Shown here: piece by piece, positions 35,409-44,745 of the stretch
How the letters are laid out: every line of letters starts with the position of its first letter
Position numbering within the stretch: position 1 is the stretch's first letter
NCBI RefSeq assembly: GCF_903819165.1
Contig: NZ_CAIJCS010000014.1
Location: 124,001-188,000 of the forward strand
Length of the DNA stretch: 64,000 nucleotides
Direction: 5' to 3'
Source of the DNA: Aedoeadaptatus nemausensis
Lineage (GTDB): Bacteria; Bacillota; Clostridia; Tissierellales; Peptoniphilaceae
Translations under genes and position numbers: made by a program
The notes under the pieces: model-generated
Database searches by the model: none
What the model was told of the DNA's origin: nothing
The model's input: only the letters and a program-made list of their open reading frames with translations

Positions 35409-36848
35409 TTAATCCTCCAAACTTTTCTTAATCGCTGACAAGTGATCTTTATCGATGGGTTGTCTGCAAAGAGGACATGTGCCGGCTCCGGAAAGAGCGG
35501 TCATATAAGCCTCCATAGCGTCCTCTGTTTGTTTCTGAGAGTTTGTTAAAGTTCGTTTGTGATTCTCTTTTTCTGCATATAGGTTTCTCCAAGAAGTAAC
35601 AAGCGATTGAATTATCTGAGTCTTTTCTCTATTCTCTTCAGCCTTTATCAATATATCTCCCGCTTTGTCAACGGTTCTAAATTGTTCTAAAAAAATATGG
35701 CCACGTTGAAGTCGCTCTTGAAGTTCTCTGTACTGGAGAAAAAGATCATTATATTGCTTGTATGTAGCAAAGTATGAAACGAGCTCTTCTCCACGAAAGT
35801 CATCGATAGAAGATAATCGACTCAACATCTCTCTATTTATGTTTAAATCATCTTGAATTCTTTTATAAGAGGCATAGAGCGGTTTTAATTCCGCCAGATT
35901 TTCATAGTTTAACTTTAGAGAATAGAAAAGTTCATCCTGTTTTTTTCCATCTCCCATGGTGGCCATTATATTTCTAGTACCTTCTTGCTCTCGACGGTTT
36001 CGAATATAACTCTCCATTAATAAACGATCTCTGGAATAGCGTCTGGCTTTGGCTTCCAGTAAGAGGAGATGATCTTTCATTTCATCGAGATGGGCGTATT
36101 CATTCAGTACATCTATGATTTTAGAGCGCTCTTCATTTATATATCGACGCTTGCTTAAAAAGCTTTTGGCATCATTTGAACGCTTTTCCAGATCCTTCAG
36201 TTTTTGCAAATATACTGCTAATCTGTCGCGTAGCTCCAACATTTCATCTAAGGATTGGAAAGCCTCGAGAGATTTTTCGGTCTCCTCTATTTCCGATTCC
36301 ATCAAATCTTTTTGCGTAGACAACTGTTTTTTATCCCTAAGGGTATTGCGCATGGTTTCATCTAAAACGTCTACTCCAACCATACGTCCGATAGCCTGGG
36401 CTTTATAGGCATCGGTCTCTTGCAGCAAAAAAGGCCCTTCCAACTGATCTGAAAAATTTAGGGGAAGAGATTTTTTATCATCCAACATGACCTTATAGAT
36501 GCCTGTTGTCTCCCGTATTTCTTGAGGTACATGGGTACCAAATCCTTCAAATACAATTTCCTCTTCGTCGGGTTTTCTTAAAATATATTGATTTTTAGAT
36601 TTACTCCTGAGCCTTGTGACCTCCACACGATCTTGGAAACGGACAGTAACCGCTACTTCGCTCTCCCCTTCCCGTACGAAGTCTACTCCGGAAGGTTCGT
36701 TAAATAGATTCCAGCGAAGAGCTCGCATAATAGCAGTTTTTCCGCTGTCGGAAGGTCCGACGATAACATTGACGCCGCGAGATAAATCGAGTTCTGTATA
36801 GTTGTGGGATTGAAAATTCTTCAGAATTATTTTTTCAATATACTTCAC
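35409..36848 (-). CDS. Rad50/SbcC-like ATPase, N-terminal half with zinc-hook motif
   Basis: A 479-residue protein with the first ATPase lobe of Rad50/SbcC: KNFQSHNYTELDL and Walker A GPSDSGKT (31-38), then a Q-loop region (FSDQLEGPFLLQ near 130) and a long coiled coil (about 165-455). It ends in CPLC (458-461), a zinc-hook type CxxC, only 18 residues before the stop. Walker B and signature are absent and are found in the gene two downstream. The start is GTG, overlapping the nuclease stop as GTGA. Confidence 0.83.
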   Translation of the reverse strand: MKYIEKIILKNFQSHNYTELDLSRGVNVIVGPSDSGKTAIMRALRWNLFNEPSGVDFVREGESEVAVTVRFQDRVEVTRLRSKSKNQYILRKPDEEEIVFEGFGTHVPQEIRETTGIYKVMLDDKKSLPLNFSDQLEGPFLLQETDAYKAQAIGRMVGVDVLDETMRNTLRDKKQLSTQKDLMESEIEETEKSLEAFQSLDEMLELRDRLAVYLQKLKDLEKRSNDAKSFLSKRRYINEERSKIIDVLNEYAHLDEMKDHLLLLEAKARRYSRDRLLMESYIRNRREQEGTRNIMATMGDGKKQDELFYSLKLNYENLAELKPLYASYKRIQDDLNINREMLSRLSSIDDFRGEELVSYFATYKQYNDLFLQYRELQERLQRGHIFLEQFRTVDKAGDILIKAEENREKTQIIQSLVTSWRNLYAEKENHKRTLTNSQKQTEDAMEAYMTALSGAGTCPLCRQPIDKDHLSAIKKSLED

Positions 36849-37825
36849 AGATTACTCCTTCGCTCCTCTACATCGGCGATGCGCCTTAAAGCTTCATCTT
36901 TTATTGTTTTATCTAGTTTTTCATTTTCGGCAATATCGACGATAACATCTAAAAAATTAATATGATCGTATCTACCTGCACCCTCGATAGATTCTTTAAA
37001 TTCCGCTAATTCTCTGCGCTTAAATTTATGCATCTCGATCTCTGTGCGGTCCAGTACTTCGTCACCGGGCTGTGCGGACTTCAAATAGTATTCTTCGATT
37101 GTGCAACTATTCTTAACGACTTCGATCAAAAGTATTTTAGGTCGACGCTTCAGCTCAGTAAGAGAATTCGAAATACGAACCGTAGCGCCCGGATTGGCGA
37201 AGATCTTTCCTTCTATTTCAGTAATGGGAATGCCGTCGTGCAAATGGCCACTCAGTGTTAAATCCGCCTTAGTTTCCAAAATATCTGAAATCGTCGTATG
37301 GGAGAACATAGCCTTCGTGCTGTCGGTCATTAAAAACCCGTGCACAAGATGAATAGCAAAATCAGCTCTAGGATCTTTCTCTTTCACAATATAAAGATCG
37401 CGATTTTCCTCTCGATCCAAACCGTAAATATAAGGTGCACCGCTTAATTGAACCGTGGTCTCTCCATCTTCTAAAAGAATAGCTTCGTTATTTAAAATAT
37501 GAATGATTCCCAAAGTATCCAAAAGCCCCATCATGGTTCGCGGTAAGGTAATGGGATTGTGGCCATAAATATCGTGATTTCCACTAATAGCGTAGATAGG
37601 TTTCGTGAATTTCTGTAAGACCGGAATAACCTCGTTCATAACCGAAATAGAGACATCGGGACGATCGAAGAGATCGCCTCCATGAAGAATATAATCGGCA
37701 TTCCAAGAAATGGAAAGCTCCTGTATCTCTAGGATTTTATTTAGTACCGTTTCAAAAAAATTATCTGTTCGCGATTTCGGATTGGTACCCCGAACATGAC
37801 TGTCGGTGAAGTATATAAATCTCAA
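36845..37825 (-). CDS. Mre11/SbcD-like metallophosphoesterase nuclease
   Basis: A 326-residue calcineurin-type phosphoesterase with the complete Mre11 metal site: FTDSH (D8, H10), GGDLFD (D51), SGNHD (82-85), VHG (H162) and GHLHDG (H194, H196). A C-terminal region of about 100 residues could bind the ATPase coiled coil, as in SbcD. It directly follows recA (three bases) and precedes the split Rad50-like genes, so it probably works in double-strand break processing. Phage-type gp47 proteins are an alternative relation. Confidence 0.88.
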   Translation of the reverse strand: MRFIYFTDSHVRGTNPKSRTDNFFETVLNKILEIQELSISWNADYILHGGDLFDRPDVSISVMNEVIPVLQKFTKPIYAISGNHDIYGHNPITLPRTMMGLLDTLGIIHILNNEAILLEDGETTVQLSGAPYIYGLDREENRDLYIVKEKDPRADFAIHLVHGFLMTDSTKAMFSHTTISDILETKADLTLSGHLHDGIPITEIEGKIFANPGATVRISNSLTELKRRPKILLIEVVKNSCTIEEYYLKSAQPGDEVLDRTEIEMHKFKRRELAEFKESIEGAGRYDHINFLDVIVDIAENEKLDKTIKDEALRRIADVEERRSNL

Positions 37826-37828
37826 GGA

Positions 37829-38866
37829 TTATTCCTCCTCAAAGGGCTGATTATTCTCCTCCACTGTATCATTTTTATTATCCATATGATAATGCTCGCG
37901 AACTTTATGATCGATTTCTTCTAATAGATCGGGATTTTCAAGTAAGAAATTCTTGGAGTTTTCCCGGCCTTGACCTAGCTTTGCCTCGCCATAACTGAAC
38001 CAGGATCCCGCCTTTTCTACGATCCCGGCTTCGACGGCAGCATCCAGCGTACTCCCCACTTTCGATATGCCGGTTCCGTACATAATGTCAAATTCAGCTT
38101 TTTTAAAAGGAGGTGCCACTTTATTTTTTACAACTTTAACGCGAACGCGATTACCGATTATGTCGTCTCCCTTTTTAATGCTGTCGATACGACGGATATC
38201 CATACGTACAGAGGTAAAGAACTTAAGAGCGCGACCTCCCGTAGTTGTTTCCGGATTGCCGAACATAACGCCGATTTTTTCGCGAAGTTGGTTAATAAAA
38301 ATAACAGAGGCTTTGGATTTGCTGATGGCTCCCGTTAATTTCCTTAATCCTTGGCTCATAAGGCGCGCTTGGAGGCCCATATGACTGTCTCCCATTTCCC
38401 CTTCGATCTCCGCTTTCGGTACGAGGGCGGCTACGGAGTCCACAACGATTAAATCCACTGCATTACTGCGCACCAAGCTTTCGGTAATTTCCAGCGCCTG
38501 TTCTCCCGTATCCGGTTGAGAAATAATGAGGTTTTCTATATCCACACCTAAGTTTTTGCTATAGGTCGGATCCAGAGCGTGTTCGGCGTCGATAAAAGCT
38601 GCAGTTCCCCCCAGCTTTTGTGCTTCGGCAATCATATGAAGTGCCAGCGTCGTCTTACCGGAAGATTCAGGGCCGTAAATTTCTAAAATTCTACCGCGCG
38701 GAATACCTCCTATTCCCAGGGCGATGTCTAGGCTTAGAGAGCCGGTGGGAATGGATTCTAAATTTAAATTGGCATTTTCGCCGAGACGCATAATGGCGCC
38801 TTTACCATATTCTTTCTCGATTTTTGCAATAGCGTCGTCTAATGCTCTTCTTTTACTTTCGTCCAT
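37829..38866 (-). CDS. recA: RecA recombinase
   Basis: A 345-residue RecA. It forms filaments on single-stranded DNA, drives strand exchange and stimulates LexA self-cleavage. Walker A is GPESSGKT (65-72); other motifs are [20 protein letters not shown] and [16 protein letters not shown]. No promoter or LexA box lies immediately upstream: the gene starts inside the 3' end of cinA with GGAGAG before the ATG, so it seems to depend on the operon beginning at ftsK or on an internal promoter I could not see. Confidence 0.98.
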   Translation of the reverse strand: MDESKRRALDDAIAKIEKEYGKGAIMRLGENANLNLESIPTGSLSLDIALGIGGIPRGRILEIYGPESSGKTTLALHMIAEAQKLGGTAAFIDAEHALDPTYSKNLGVDIENLIISQPDTGEQALEITESLVRSNAVDLIVVDSVAALVPKAEIEGEMGDSHMGLQARLMSQGLRKLTGAISKSKASVIFINQLREKIGVMFGNPETTTGGRALKFFTSVRMDIRRIDSIKKGDDIIGNRVRVKVVKNKVAPPFKKAEFDIMYGTGISKVGSTLDAAVEAGIVEKAGSWFSYGEAKLGQGRENSKNFLLENPDLLEEIDHKVREHYHMDNKNDTVEENNQPFEEE

Positions 38867-40109
38867 TATTCTCTCCTAACTCGTGTAATAGAATAGAAGC
38901 CAAAATAAATTTAGAGCTTCTAAATTGGATAGTCTTTCGATCCCCTTTAAAAAGACGTTTGCCGCCCATTATTTCTTCACCATTTTTACTAATGGAGTAG
39001 AAGACGGTACCGACCTCGTGATCTGTGGAGGGCTCGGGGCCGGCCTCCCCTGTCGTGGCTACAGAATAAGTGGATTGCGTCTTGTTGTAAAGACCTGCGC
39101 TCATTTCTCCGGCCACCTCTTTCGATACCACGCTATGAGCCTCTATAGTTTGGGGTTTAACCTTTAAAAGCTTTTCTTTAGTTTCATTGCTGTAGGTAAT
39201 GTAGCTTTCTTTTAAAACATCACTGGCCCCGGCGACTCCCGTGATCATCGTCGCCAGGGTTCCGCCGGTAACGGACTCCGCAAAACTGATCGTCATATTT
39301 TTTTCTCGCAAAAGGTCGACTAAGGTTTCAAAGGAGTCTCTCTCTCCATTGCCGTAGAGGTGATCTTTAAAGAGCTCCTTAACCCGTTCTACAGCTTGGG
39401 CATGCTCTTTTCCAATTCTTTTAACATCTTCCGGATTTTCGGCATGGGCAATTATTTTTATTTCCACTTCACCTGTTTTTGCAAAAGTGTTAATCTCTAC
39501 ATTTTCCGTTTCGATTTTTTCTTCTCTAAATATAGATTCACATAGAGATTCGCCGATATTGAGAAGGCGAAGACTTGTTACAAAGTTCTCACCGGCAACT
39601 TTTTCCAAATAGTTCTCGACTATATCATCGGCCATCGGCTCAAATTCTCTCGGCGGGCCCGGCATAAGGAAAAATTGCTTGCCTTCATAATTTAAAAGGC
39701 AGCCCGGTGCTGTTCCCTTATGATTATCGATTATAATGGCGCCCTTCGGAAATTCGGCTTGACGCTTATTATTTTCCGTAATGTTTTTTGAAAAACTCAT
39801 GGAAACATTTACGATATATTCCCATGCTTCCTCGTCGAATACGAGTTCCAGTCCCAAGGCGTGGGCTAAAGCCTGTTTCGTCATATCATCCTGAGTCGGT
39901 CCCAGACCGCCGCACAAGAAGATAACATTGCTTCGCTTCATAGCCAATTCAATAGCGTCGCGAATGTCGCTATAACTATCCCGTACGGATTCGTGATAGC
40001 GCACCTCATAACCTACATCTGTAAGTTTTCGAGAAAGATAAGGACCGTTTGTATTGGTTATGGAACCGATAAGAATTTCGGTTCCTATGGTGATGATTTC
40101 TGAAATCAT
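38853..40109 (-). CDS. cinA: CinA: competence/damage-inducible protein, NMN amidohydrolase domain
   Basis: A 418-residue CinA with an N-terminal molybdopterin-binding-like (COG1058) domain (about 1-170; [26 protein letters not shown]) and a C-terminal nicotinamide-nucleotide amidohydrolase domain (about 255-410; [18 protein letters not shown]). It recycles pyridine nucleotide breakdown products and is co-regulated with recA in naturally competent Firmicutes. It overlaps recA by 14 bases, matching the classic cinA-recA pairing. Confidence 0.95.
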   Translation of the reverse strand: MISEIITIGTEILIGSITNTNGPYLSRKLTDVGYEVRYHESVRDSYSDIRDAIELAMKRSNVIFLCGGLGPTQDDMTKQALAHALGLELVFDEEAWEYIVNVSMSFSKNITENNKRQAEFPKGAIIIDNHKGTAPGCLLNYEGKQFFLMPGPPREFEPMADDIVENYLEKVAGENFVTSLRLLNIGESLCESIFREEKIETENVEINTFAKTGEVEIKIIAHAENPEDVKRIGKEHAQAVERVKELFKDHLYGNGERDSFETLVDLLREKNMTISFAESVTGGTLATMITGVAGASDVLKESYITYSNETKEKLLKVKPQTIEAHSVVSKEVAGEMSAGLYNKTQSTYSVATTGEAGPEPSTDHEVGTVFYSISKNGEEIMGGKRLFKGDRKTIQFRSSKFILASILLHELGENNGRK

Positions 40110-40117
40110 AAAAACTC

Positions 40118-40651
40118 CTACATGTTTTCCAGGTCAAGTACGGTTTTGTTTTTTACGAAATAATCGATACCGCTAAGTACCGTTAAGATGACGGCGATAT
40201 AAAAGATAAAGACACCGATTCCCTGAGGAATTGGCGGAGAAAACAACAAGGCGATTAAAGACGCGAGCTGCGTGATGGTCTTCAATTTACCGAAGGGACT
40301 TGCCGCAATAGTAATATCTTCGGAAGCTGCAATAATACGAAACCCTGTAATAGCAAGCTCGCGTGCCACAATGATAATGACGCCCCATGCGGGAATAATA
40401 CCTTGTTCCACCAAGATTATAAATCCCGAAATCGTAAGAATTTTGTCCGCCAACGGATCTAAAAACTTACCGAAAGTAGTGACAAGATTATGCTTTCTCG
40501 CCAAATGTCCGTCCAGAAAATCTGTAAAAGAGGCGATCGTAAATACGACAGCGCCTAAAACAGCTGCGGATCGCGAACCGATCAACATAAGGATCACGAA
40601 AACAGGCACAAGTGCCAGTCTCAGTACCGTCAATTTATTTGCTATGTTCAA
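40118..40651 (-). CDS. pgsA: CDP-diacylglycerol-glycerol-3-phosphate 3-phosphatidyltransferase
   Basis: A 177-residue membrane enzyme that makes phosphatidylglycerol phosphate. The CDP-alcohol phosphotransferase motif is present as DFLDGHLARK through GKFLDPLADK, with the conserved Asp residues. The start is TTG 40651, giving MNIANKLTVLRL, the family's usual N-terminus, with GGAGG eight bases upstream; the longer frame start at 40672 has no such support. It overlaps the end of rimO by 17 bases, so the two are coupled. Confidence 0.94.
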   Translation of the reverse strand: MNIANKLTVLRLALVPVFVILMLIGSRSAAVLGAVVFTIASFTDFLDGHLARKHNLVTTFGKFLDPLADKILTISGFIILVEQGIIPAWGVIIIVARELAITGFRIIAASEDITIAASPFGKLKTITQLASLIALLFSPPIPQGIGVFIFYIAVILTVLSGIDYFVKNKTVLDLENM

Positions 40652-41960
40652 TGTAAACGCCTCCCAGATCATAGGCCGTGGCCTCGGTAATTTTTACCTG
40701 CACAAATTCTCCCGGCTCCAAATTCTTATCTGCTTGAACCATAACGATACCGTCAATATCAGGAGAATCTAAATAAGATCGTCCGATATAGCCTTCGTCC
40801 GCTTTTTCCGTAATAAGAACCTCTAGGGTTTTGCCCACATGATTTTCCATAAGCTTTTCAGAGGAGAGCATTTGAGCATTCATAAAACTTTCTACACGCT
40901 CCCTCTTGATCTCTTCAGGTACCTGATCCTCCAATTCCGCTGCAGGCGTCCCTTCCTCTTTCGAATAAGAAAAGGCACCGGCACGATCAATAGGCGTTTC
41001 TTCAATGAAATCTATAACCTCTTGGAAATCATCATCAGTCTCTCCCGGAAAGCCCAGTAGAAATGTTGAGCGAATGGCCATATGAGGAATCTCATCACGT
41101 AGACGTTCGATCAGACGCTCAACAGCCTTACGGTCGGTTTTACGATTCATAGCATGCAGAACTTTATCCGATGCGTGCTGAATGGGAATATCGATATAAG
41201 GTAAAATCTTGGGATTATCTCGCATTTCTTCGATTAAAGAGTCATCGAAGTGATCGGGATAGGCGTATAAAATCCGAACCCATTTTAAATCCTCTATATC
41301 TCTCAAGACCTTTAAAAGTTCCACGAGAGCGTAGCGGCCGTAAAGATCAATGCCATAATCCGTTGTATTTTGCGCGATAAGAATAATCTCGCGTGTACCG
41401 CGACTTACGAGGTATTTAATTTCTTCGACAATGGCCTCTATAGGTCGACTAATATTGTTTCCTTTTAAATAGGGAATAATACAATAGGTGCAACGATTAT
41501 TACAACCTTCGGAAATTTTCACATATTCTGTTATCGAAACTTCGTCACGTTTAAATTCCTCGATGTAATCTGTCTCGATGGATTCGGTGTAAATCGGTTT
41601 TTCATCTTTATAGGCCACTTCGATGGCCTCATTAATCGAACGTATATGGCCGGGACCTATAATTCCATCGGCCTCGGGAATGGCTTCTAAAAGCTCCTCC
41701 GGGTAACGCTGTGCAAGGCAGCCGGCGAGGAGCAGAGTTTCAAGTTTGCCTTCCGTTTTTAAACGAGCGAGGTCTAAAATAGTATCGATGGATTCTTCTT
41801 TAGCCGCGTCGATAAAGCCGCAGGTGTTGACGACGATTACCTCCGCATCTGTTACGGAGTTTGTGAAGCGATATTTTTCTTCGTTTAAAACACCTCGCAT
41901 TTGACCGGAATCGACGTCATTTTTAGAACAACCTAATGTAACGATGGACACTTGCTTCAT
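40635..41960 (-). CDS. rimO: Ribosomal protein uS12 methylthiotransferase
   Basis: A 441-residue RimO, the radical SAM enzyme that methylthiolates an aspartate of ribosomal protein S12. N-terminal cluster cysteines begin at VTLGCSKNDVDS, which is diagnostic of RimO rather than MiaB; the radical SAM motif is CNNRCTYC; a C-terminal TRAM domain follows. It overlaps ftsK by four bases. The other methylthiotransferase in the window is miaB at 22142. Confidence 0.96.
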   Translation of the reverse strand: MKQVSIVTLGCSKNDVDSGQMRGVLNEEKYRFTNSVTDAEVIVVNTCGFIDAAKEESIDTILDLARLKTEGKLETLLLAGCLAQRYPEELLEAIPEADGIIGPGHIRSINEAIEVAYKDEKPIYTESIETDYIEEFKRDEVSITEYVKISEGCNNRCTYCIIPYLKGNNISRPIEAIVEEIKYLVSRGTREIILIAQNTTDYGIDLYGRYALVELLKVLRDIEDLKWVRILYAYPDHFDDSLIEEMRDNPKILPYIDIPIQHASDKVLHAMNRKTDRKAVERLIERLRDEIPHMAIRSTFLLGFPGETDDDFQEVIDFIEETPIDRAGAFSYSKEEGTPAAELEDQVPEEIKRERVESFMNAQMLSSEKLMENHVGKTLEVLITEKADEGYIGRSYLDSPDIDGIVMVQADKNLEPGEFVQVKITEATAYDLGGVYIEHSK

Positions 41961-44194
41961 ATATTCTCCTGATCTTCTTTCATTGCTTCTATCTGTTCTT
42001 TTGTCATTAATAATTTTCTGGGCTTTGAACCTTCATGAGGCCCTATGATGCCCATTTCCTCGATTTGGTCGACGATTCTTGCCGCACGTGCATATCCTAC
42101 TTTTAACTTGCGTTGTAAAAACGAAATGGAGGCCTGCTCCTGATTGAGGACGATGTCAATGGCATCGTAAAGCAAGGGGTCTTCGTCGGAAACCGCCTTC
42201 GTAACTTTCTTCTCCAGTGTATCCATTGCCTCTTCGTCATATTCAGTCTCAGTTGTATTGGACTTTACGAAGTTTAATACCTGCTCTACTTCGTGATCCG
42301 AGACGAAGGCACCTTGAACGCGTTTCGGCTTCGAATAACTACTCGGATAGAATAGCATATCTCCTTTTCCGAGAAGTCGTTCAGCGCCGGACATATCCAA
42401 AATCGTACGGGAGTCGATGGAAGAGGATACGGAAAAAGCGATTCGTGAGGGAATATTTGCCTTAATGGTACCCGTAATAACATCAACCGAGGGGCGTTGT
42501 GTAGCTAAAATAAGGTGGATTCCGGCGGCTCGAGCCATTTGCGCGAGTCGCGTAATATAATCTTCCACTTCTTTTGCTGCTACCATCATAAGGTCACTCA
42601 ACTCGTCGACGACGATGACGATCTTCGGCATCTTTTCTCCGTCTTCCGCTTTAATTTTCTCGTTATAGCCTGAAATGTCGCGAACACCGGTTTCCGCAAA
42701 TGCTTTATAACGTTTTTCCATTTCTTCCACCGCCCAAGCTAAGGCAAAGGCGGCTTTTTTAGCGTCCGTTACGACAGGAATCAACAAATGGGGAATCCCG
42801 TTATAAATTCCTAACTCTACCACCTTCGGATCGATCAAAATAAGGCGTACTTCCTCCGGCGGTGCTTTGTATAAAATACCCATTAATATAGAGTTAATAC
42901 ACACGGATTTACCTGAACCCGTCGCCCCGGCGATCAGTAAGTGGGGCATTTTATCGATGGAAGAAACGATCGTTTCGCCGCTGACATCTTTTCCTAGGGA
43001 TAAGGGAACTGCGGAATCTAATTGTTTAAAAGCTTTGCTTTCGATAATTTCACGTAAACCTACGCTGTCTTTTTCTGTATTGGGCACTTCGATACCGATA
43101 GCACTTTTACCGGGAATAGGAGCTTCAATTCGAATATCGGAACTCGCCAAGGATAAGCTTAAATTATCGTGTAATGATACGATCCGGCTGATCTTTACAC
43201 CCGGGGCCGGTTCGAGTTCATAGGACGTAATAGACGGGCCGCGATTGATAGCGGTAACATGGCAGTCTACATTAAAATTATCCATGACTTCTTCGATAAT
43301 ATCGGCATTTTTACGAATATCTTCGTGACTTCCGCCTCGCTTTCCCTCCGTAGGTTTAAGCAATGAAATTGGAGGGTAGTCGTATACGATGTCCACGCTC
43401 TCCGTTTGAATTGTTTTAGAAAAAGATTCCTTTTCGGCATCATTTAACGGCTCGACCCGTTTCGGTTTCTTTTCTTCTTCGGGAATATAATCGCGAATCT
43501 CCACCACAGATTCTTTTGGACGGTCTTCATCTTTAAAGGCGGCCATACCCGACATAACGGGCTCTTTTTTACGATTTTTTCGAGTTTTTGTATCCTTCAC
43601 CTTTTGATTTTCAACTCGATTATCTTTAGCTTCGCGTAGAGAGGTACGAGAATTTTCGATTTTATTTTTAAAGCTCTTCCCTATTCTTTTTTTCTGATCC
43701 TCCGTCAGCATTCGATATAGGATAAAAATAGTGATAAGAACAAGTAATATACGACTTCCAACAACTCCTAAAAATCCCACGAGAAGACGCGCAAACTGAT
43801 CACCTACAAGACCCCCGTCAATTGGGAGATGATGAAAGTTATCCACTCTCTCACTCCATGCTAAAGGCGTACGATCGGGGTTATAGACCAACAACATGCT
43901 GCCTAGAAACAGTACGACAGACAAAATTAAAAATTTAATTTTTTGTTTTAACGGCCATTCGGTAATAAAACATAGACCGATAATAAAAAGTAAGACACAA
44001 AAAAGAGGCGCCACGGAGCCAAATAAAAAGTAAATTGAACTGCTCGCCCACTCACCGAAAAGGCCCATTTGGTCGCTATATAAACTGATAAGAGATAATA
44101 CGGCTAAAATAACGAGGAAGCCGCCGACCAAATATGGCCTTTGTTCATCTCCACTGTGTTTTTTATTATTTCCGGCTTTTCTTTTTTTAGGCAA
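41957..44194 (-). CDS. ftsK: FtsK/SpoIIIE DNA translocase
   Basis: A 745-residue translocase with four to five N-terminal membrane helices (about 20-165), a charged linker, and a motor domain with Walker A GATGSGKS and Walker B VIVVDELSDLM. The C-terminal winged-helix gamma domain (about 675-735) reads chromosome-orienting sequences. It pumps DNA through the septum and in many bacteria activates Xer recombination; a Xer-type gene is in the same strand run. The start is TTG 44194 with AAAGGAG upstream. A LexA-type box lies between its -10 and this site. Confidence 0.96.
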   Translation of the reverse strand: MPKKRKAGNNKKHSGDEQRPYLVGGFLVILAVLSLISLYSDQMGLFGEWASSSIYFLFGSVAPLFCVLLFIIGLCFITEWPLKQKIKFLILSVVLFLGSMLLVYNPDRTPLAWSERVDNFHHLPIDGGLVGDQFARLLVGFLGVVGSRILLVLITIFILYRMLTEDQKKRIGKSFKNKIENSRTSLREAKDNRVENQKVKDTKTRKNRKKEPVMSGMAAFKDEDRPKESVVEIRDYIPEEEKKPKRVEPLNDAEKESFSKTIQTESVDIVYDYPPISLLKPTEGKRGGSHEDIRKNADIIEEVMDNFNVDCHVTAINRGPSITSYELEPAPGVKISRIVSLHDNLSLSLASSDIRIEAPIPGKSAIGIEVPNTEKDSVGLREIIESKAFKQLDSAVPLSLGKDVSGETIVSSIDKMPHLLIAGATGSGKSVCINSILMGILYKAPPEEVRLILIDPKVVELGIYNGIPHLLIPVVTDAKKAAFALAWAVEEMEKRYKAFAETGVRDISGYNEKIKAEDGEKMPKIVIVVDELSDLMMVAAKEVEDYITRLAQMARAAGIHLILATQRPSVDVITGTIKANIPSRIAFSVSSSIDSRTILDMSGAERLLGKGDMLFYPSSYSKPKRVQGAFVSDHEVEQVLNFVKSNTTETEYDEEAMDTLEKKVTKAVSDEDPLLYDAIDIVLNQEQASISFLQRKLKVGYARAARIVDQIEEMGIIGPHEGSKPRKLLMTKEQIEAMKEDQENI

Positions 44195-44211
44195 AATAGT
44201 CTCCTTTAATC

Positions 44212-44223
44212 AAATATATGTTC
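44212..44223. promoter_or_regulatory. LexA-type box at the ftsK promoter
   Basis: On the minus strand GAACATATATTT. With its left flank, GCGAACATATATTT, it is identical over 14 bases to the box in the lexA promoter (30758-30771). It lies 6-18 bases downstream of the ftsK -10, covering the expected transcription start. Confidence 0.6.
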
Positions 44224-44229
44224 GCCTCT

Positions 44230-44238
44230 ATTATACCA
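44230..44238 (-). promoter_or_regulatory. ftsK operon promoter (extended -10)
   Basis: On the minus strand TGGTATAAT, a perfect -10 with extended TG, 36 bases before the ftsK start. The -35 at 17 bases (CTTTCA) is weak. Confidence 0.6.
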
Positions 44239-44260
44239 TAATAATTCCATTCTGAAAGTG

Positions 44261-44704
44261 TTAGCGAACACCTGTATGGCCGAATCCTCCTTCGCCTCGA
44301 ACAGTTTTTGACAGCTCGCTTTGTTCTTCGACCTCTTCCCATTGGGCGGTCTCATAGCGCATAAAAACGATTTGTGCGATGCGATCCCCATCTTCTATGG
44401 TTACATTTTCCTTAGACAGATTGATTAATAAAACATTTAACTCGCCACGGTAATCGCTGTCGATAGTACCGATACCATTGACCGTAGTAAGGCCTTTTTT
44501 TAATGAGAGACCGCTTCTCGCGCGCACCTGTCCCTCTACCCCTTCCGGAATTTCAAAGAACAAACCGGTGGGCACCATAACGCGATCTAAGGGTTCGAGA
44601 ATCATGGGCTCTTTAAGATTTGCCTGAAGATCCATGCCACATGCACCGCTGGTTTTATATGCGGGAAGGGGGTGATTGGATTGATTGAAAACTTTTACTT
44701 TCAT
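44261..44704 (-). CDS. dut: dUTP diphosphatase
   Basis: A 147-residue trimeric dUTPase, which hydrolyses dUTP to dUMP to keep uracil out of DNA. All five motifs are visible: ACGMDLQA, RSGLSLKKGL, NGIGTIDSDYRGE (with the catalytic Asp), GDRIAQIVF and the C-terminal RGEGGFGHTG. GGAGG lies before the ATG, only a few bases past the pnp terminator. Its own 3' end shows no terminator before the ftsK promoter. Confidence 0.96.
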   Translation of the reverse strand: MKVKVFNQSNHPLPAYKTSGACGMDLQANLKEPMILEPLDRVMVPTGLFFEIPEGVEGQVRARSGLSLKKGLTTVNGIGTIDSDYRGELNVLLINLSKENVTIEDGDRIAQIVFMRYETAQWEEVEEQSELSKTVRGEGGFGHTGVR

Positions 44705-44718
44705 TATTCCTCCATATG

Positions 44719-44740
44719 AAAAAACCGCCGAAGCGGTTTT
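44719..44740 (-). terminator. Terminator-like hairpin between pnp and dut
   Basis: On the minus strand: AAAACCGC-TTCG-GCGGTTTT, with the T-tract continuing to six T. It begins six bases after the pnp stop, and the dut ATG is 14 bases past the T-tract, leaving no space for a promoter. Confidence 0.85.
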
Positions 44741-44745
44741 CAGTT

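Noticed and set aside
35169-36848. A frameshifted single SbcC gene
   Set aside because: All three reading frames begin with a proper start and their own Shine-Dalgarno, and end cleanly (TAA then ATG; ATGA). The pieces together are also too short and asymmetric to be a simply broken SbcC.
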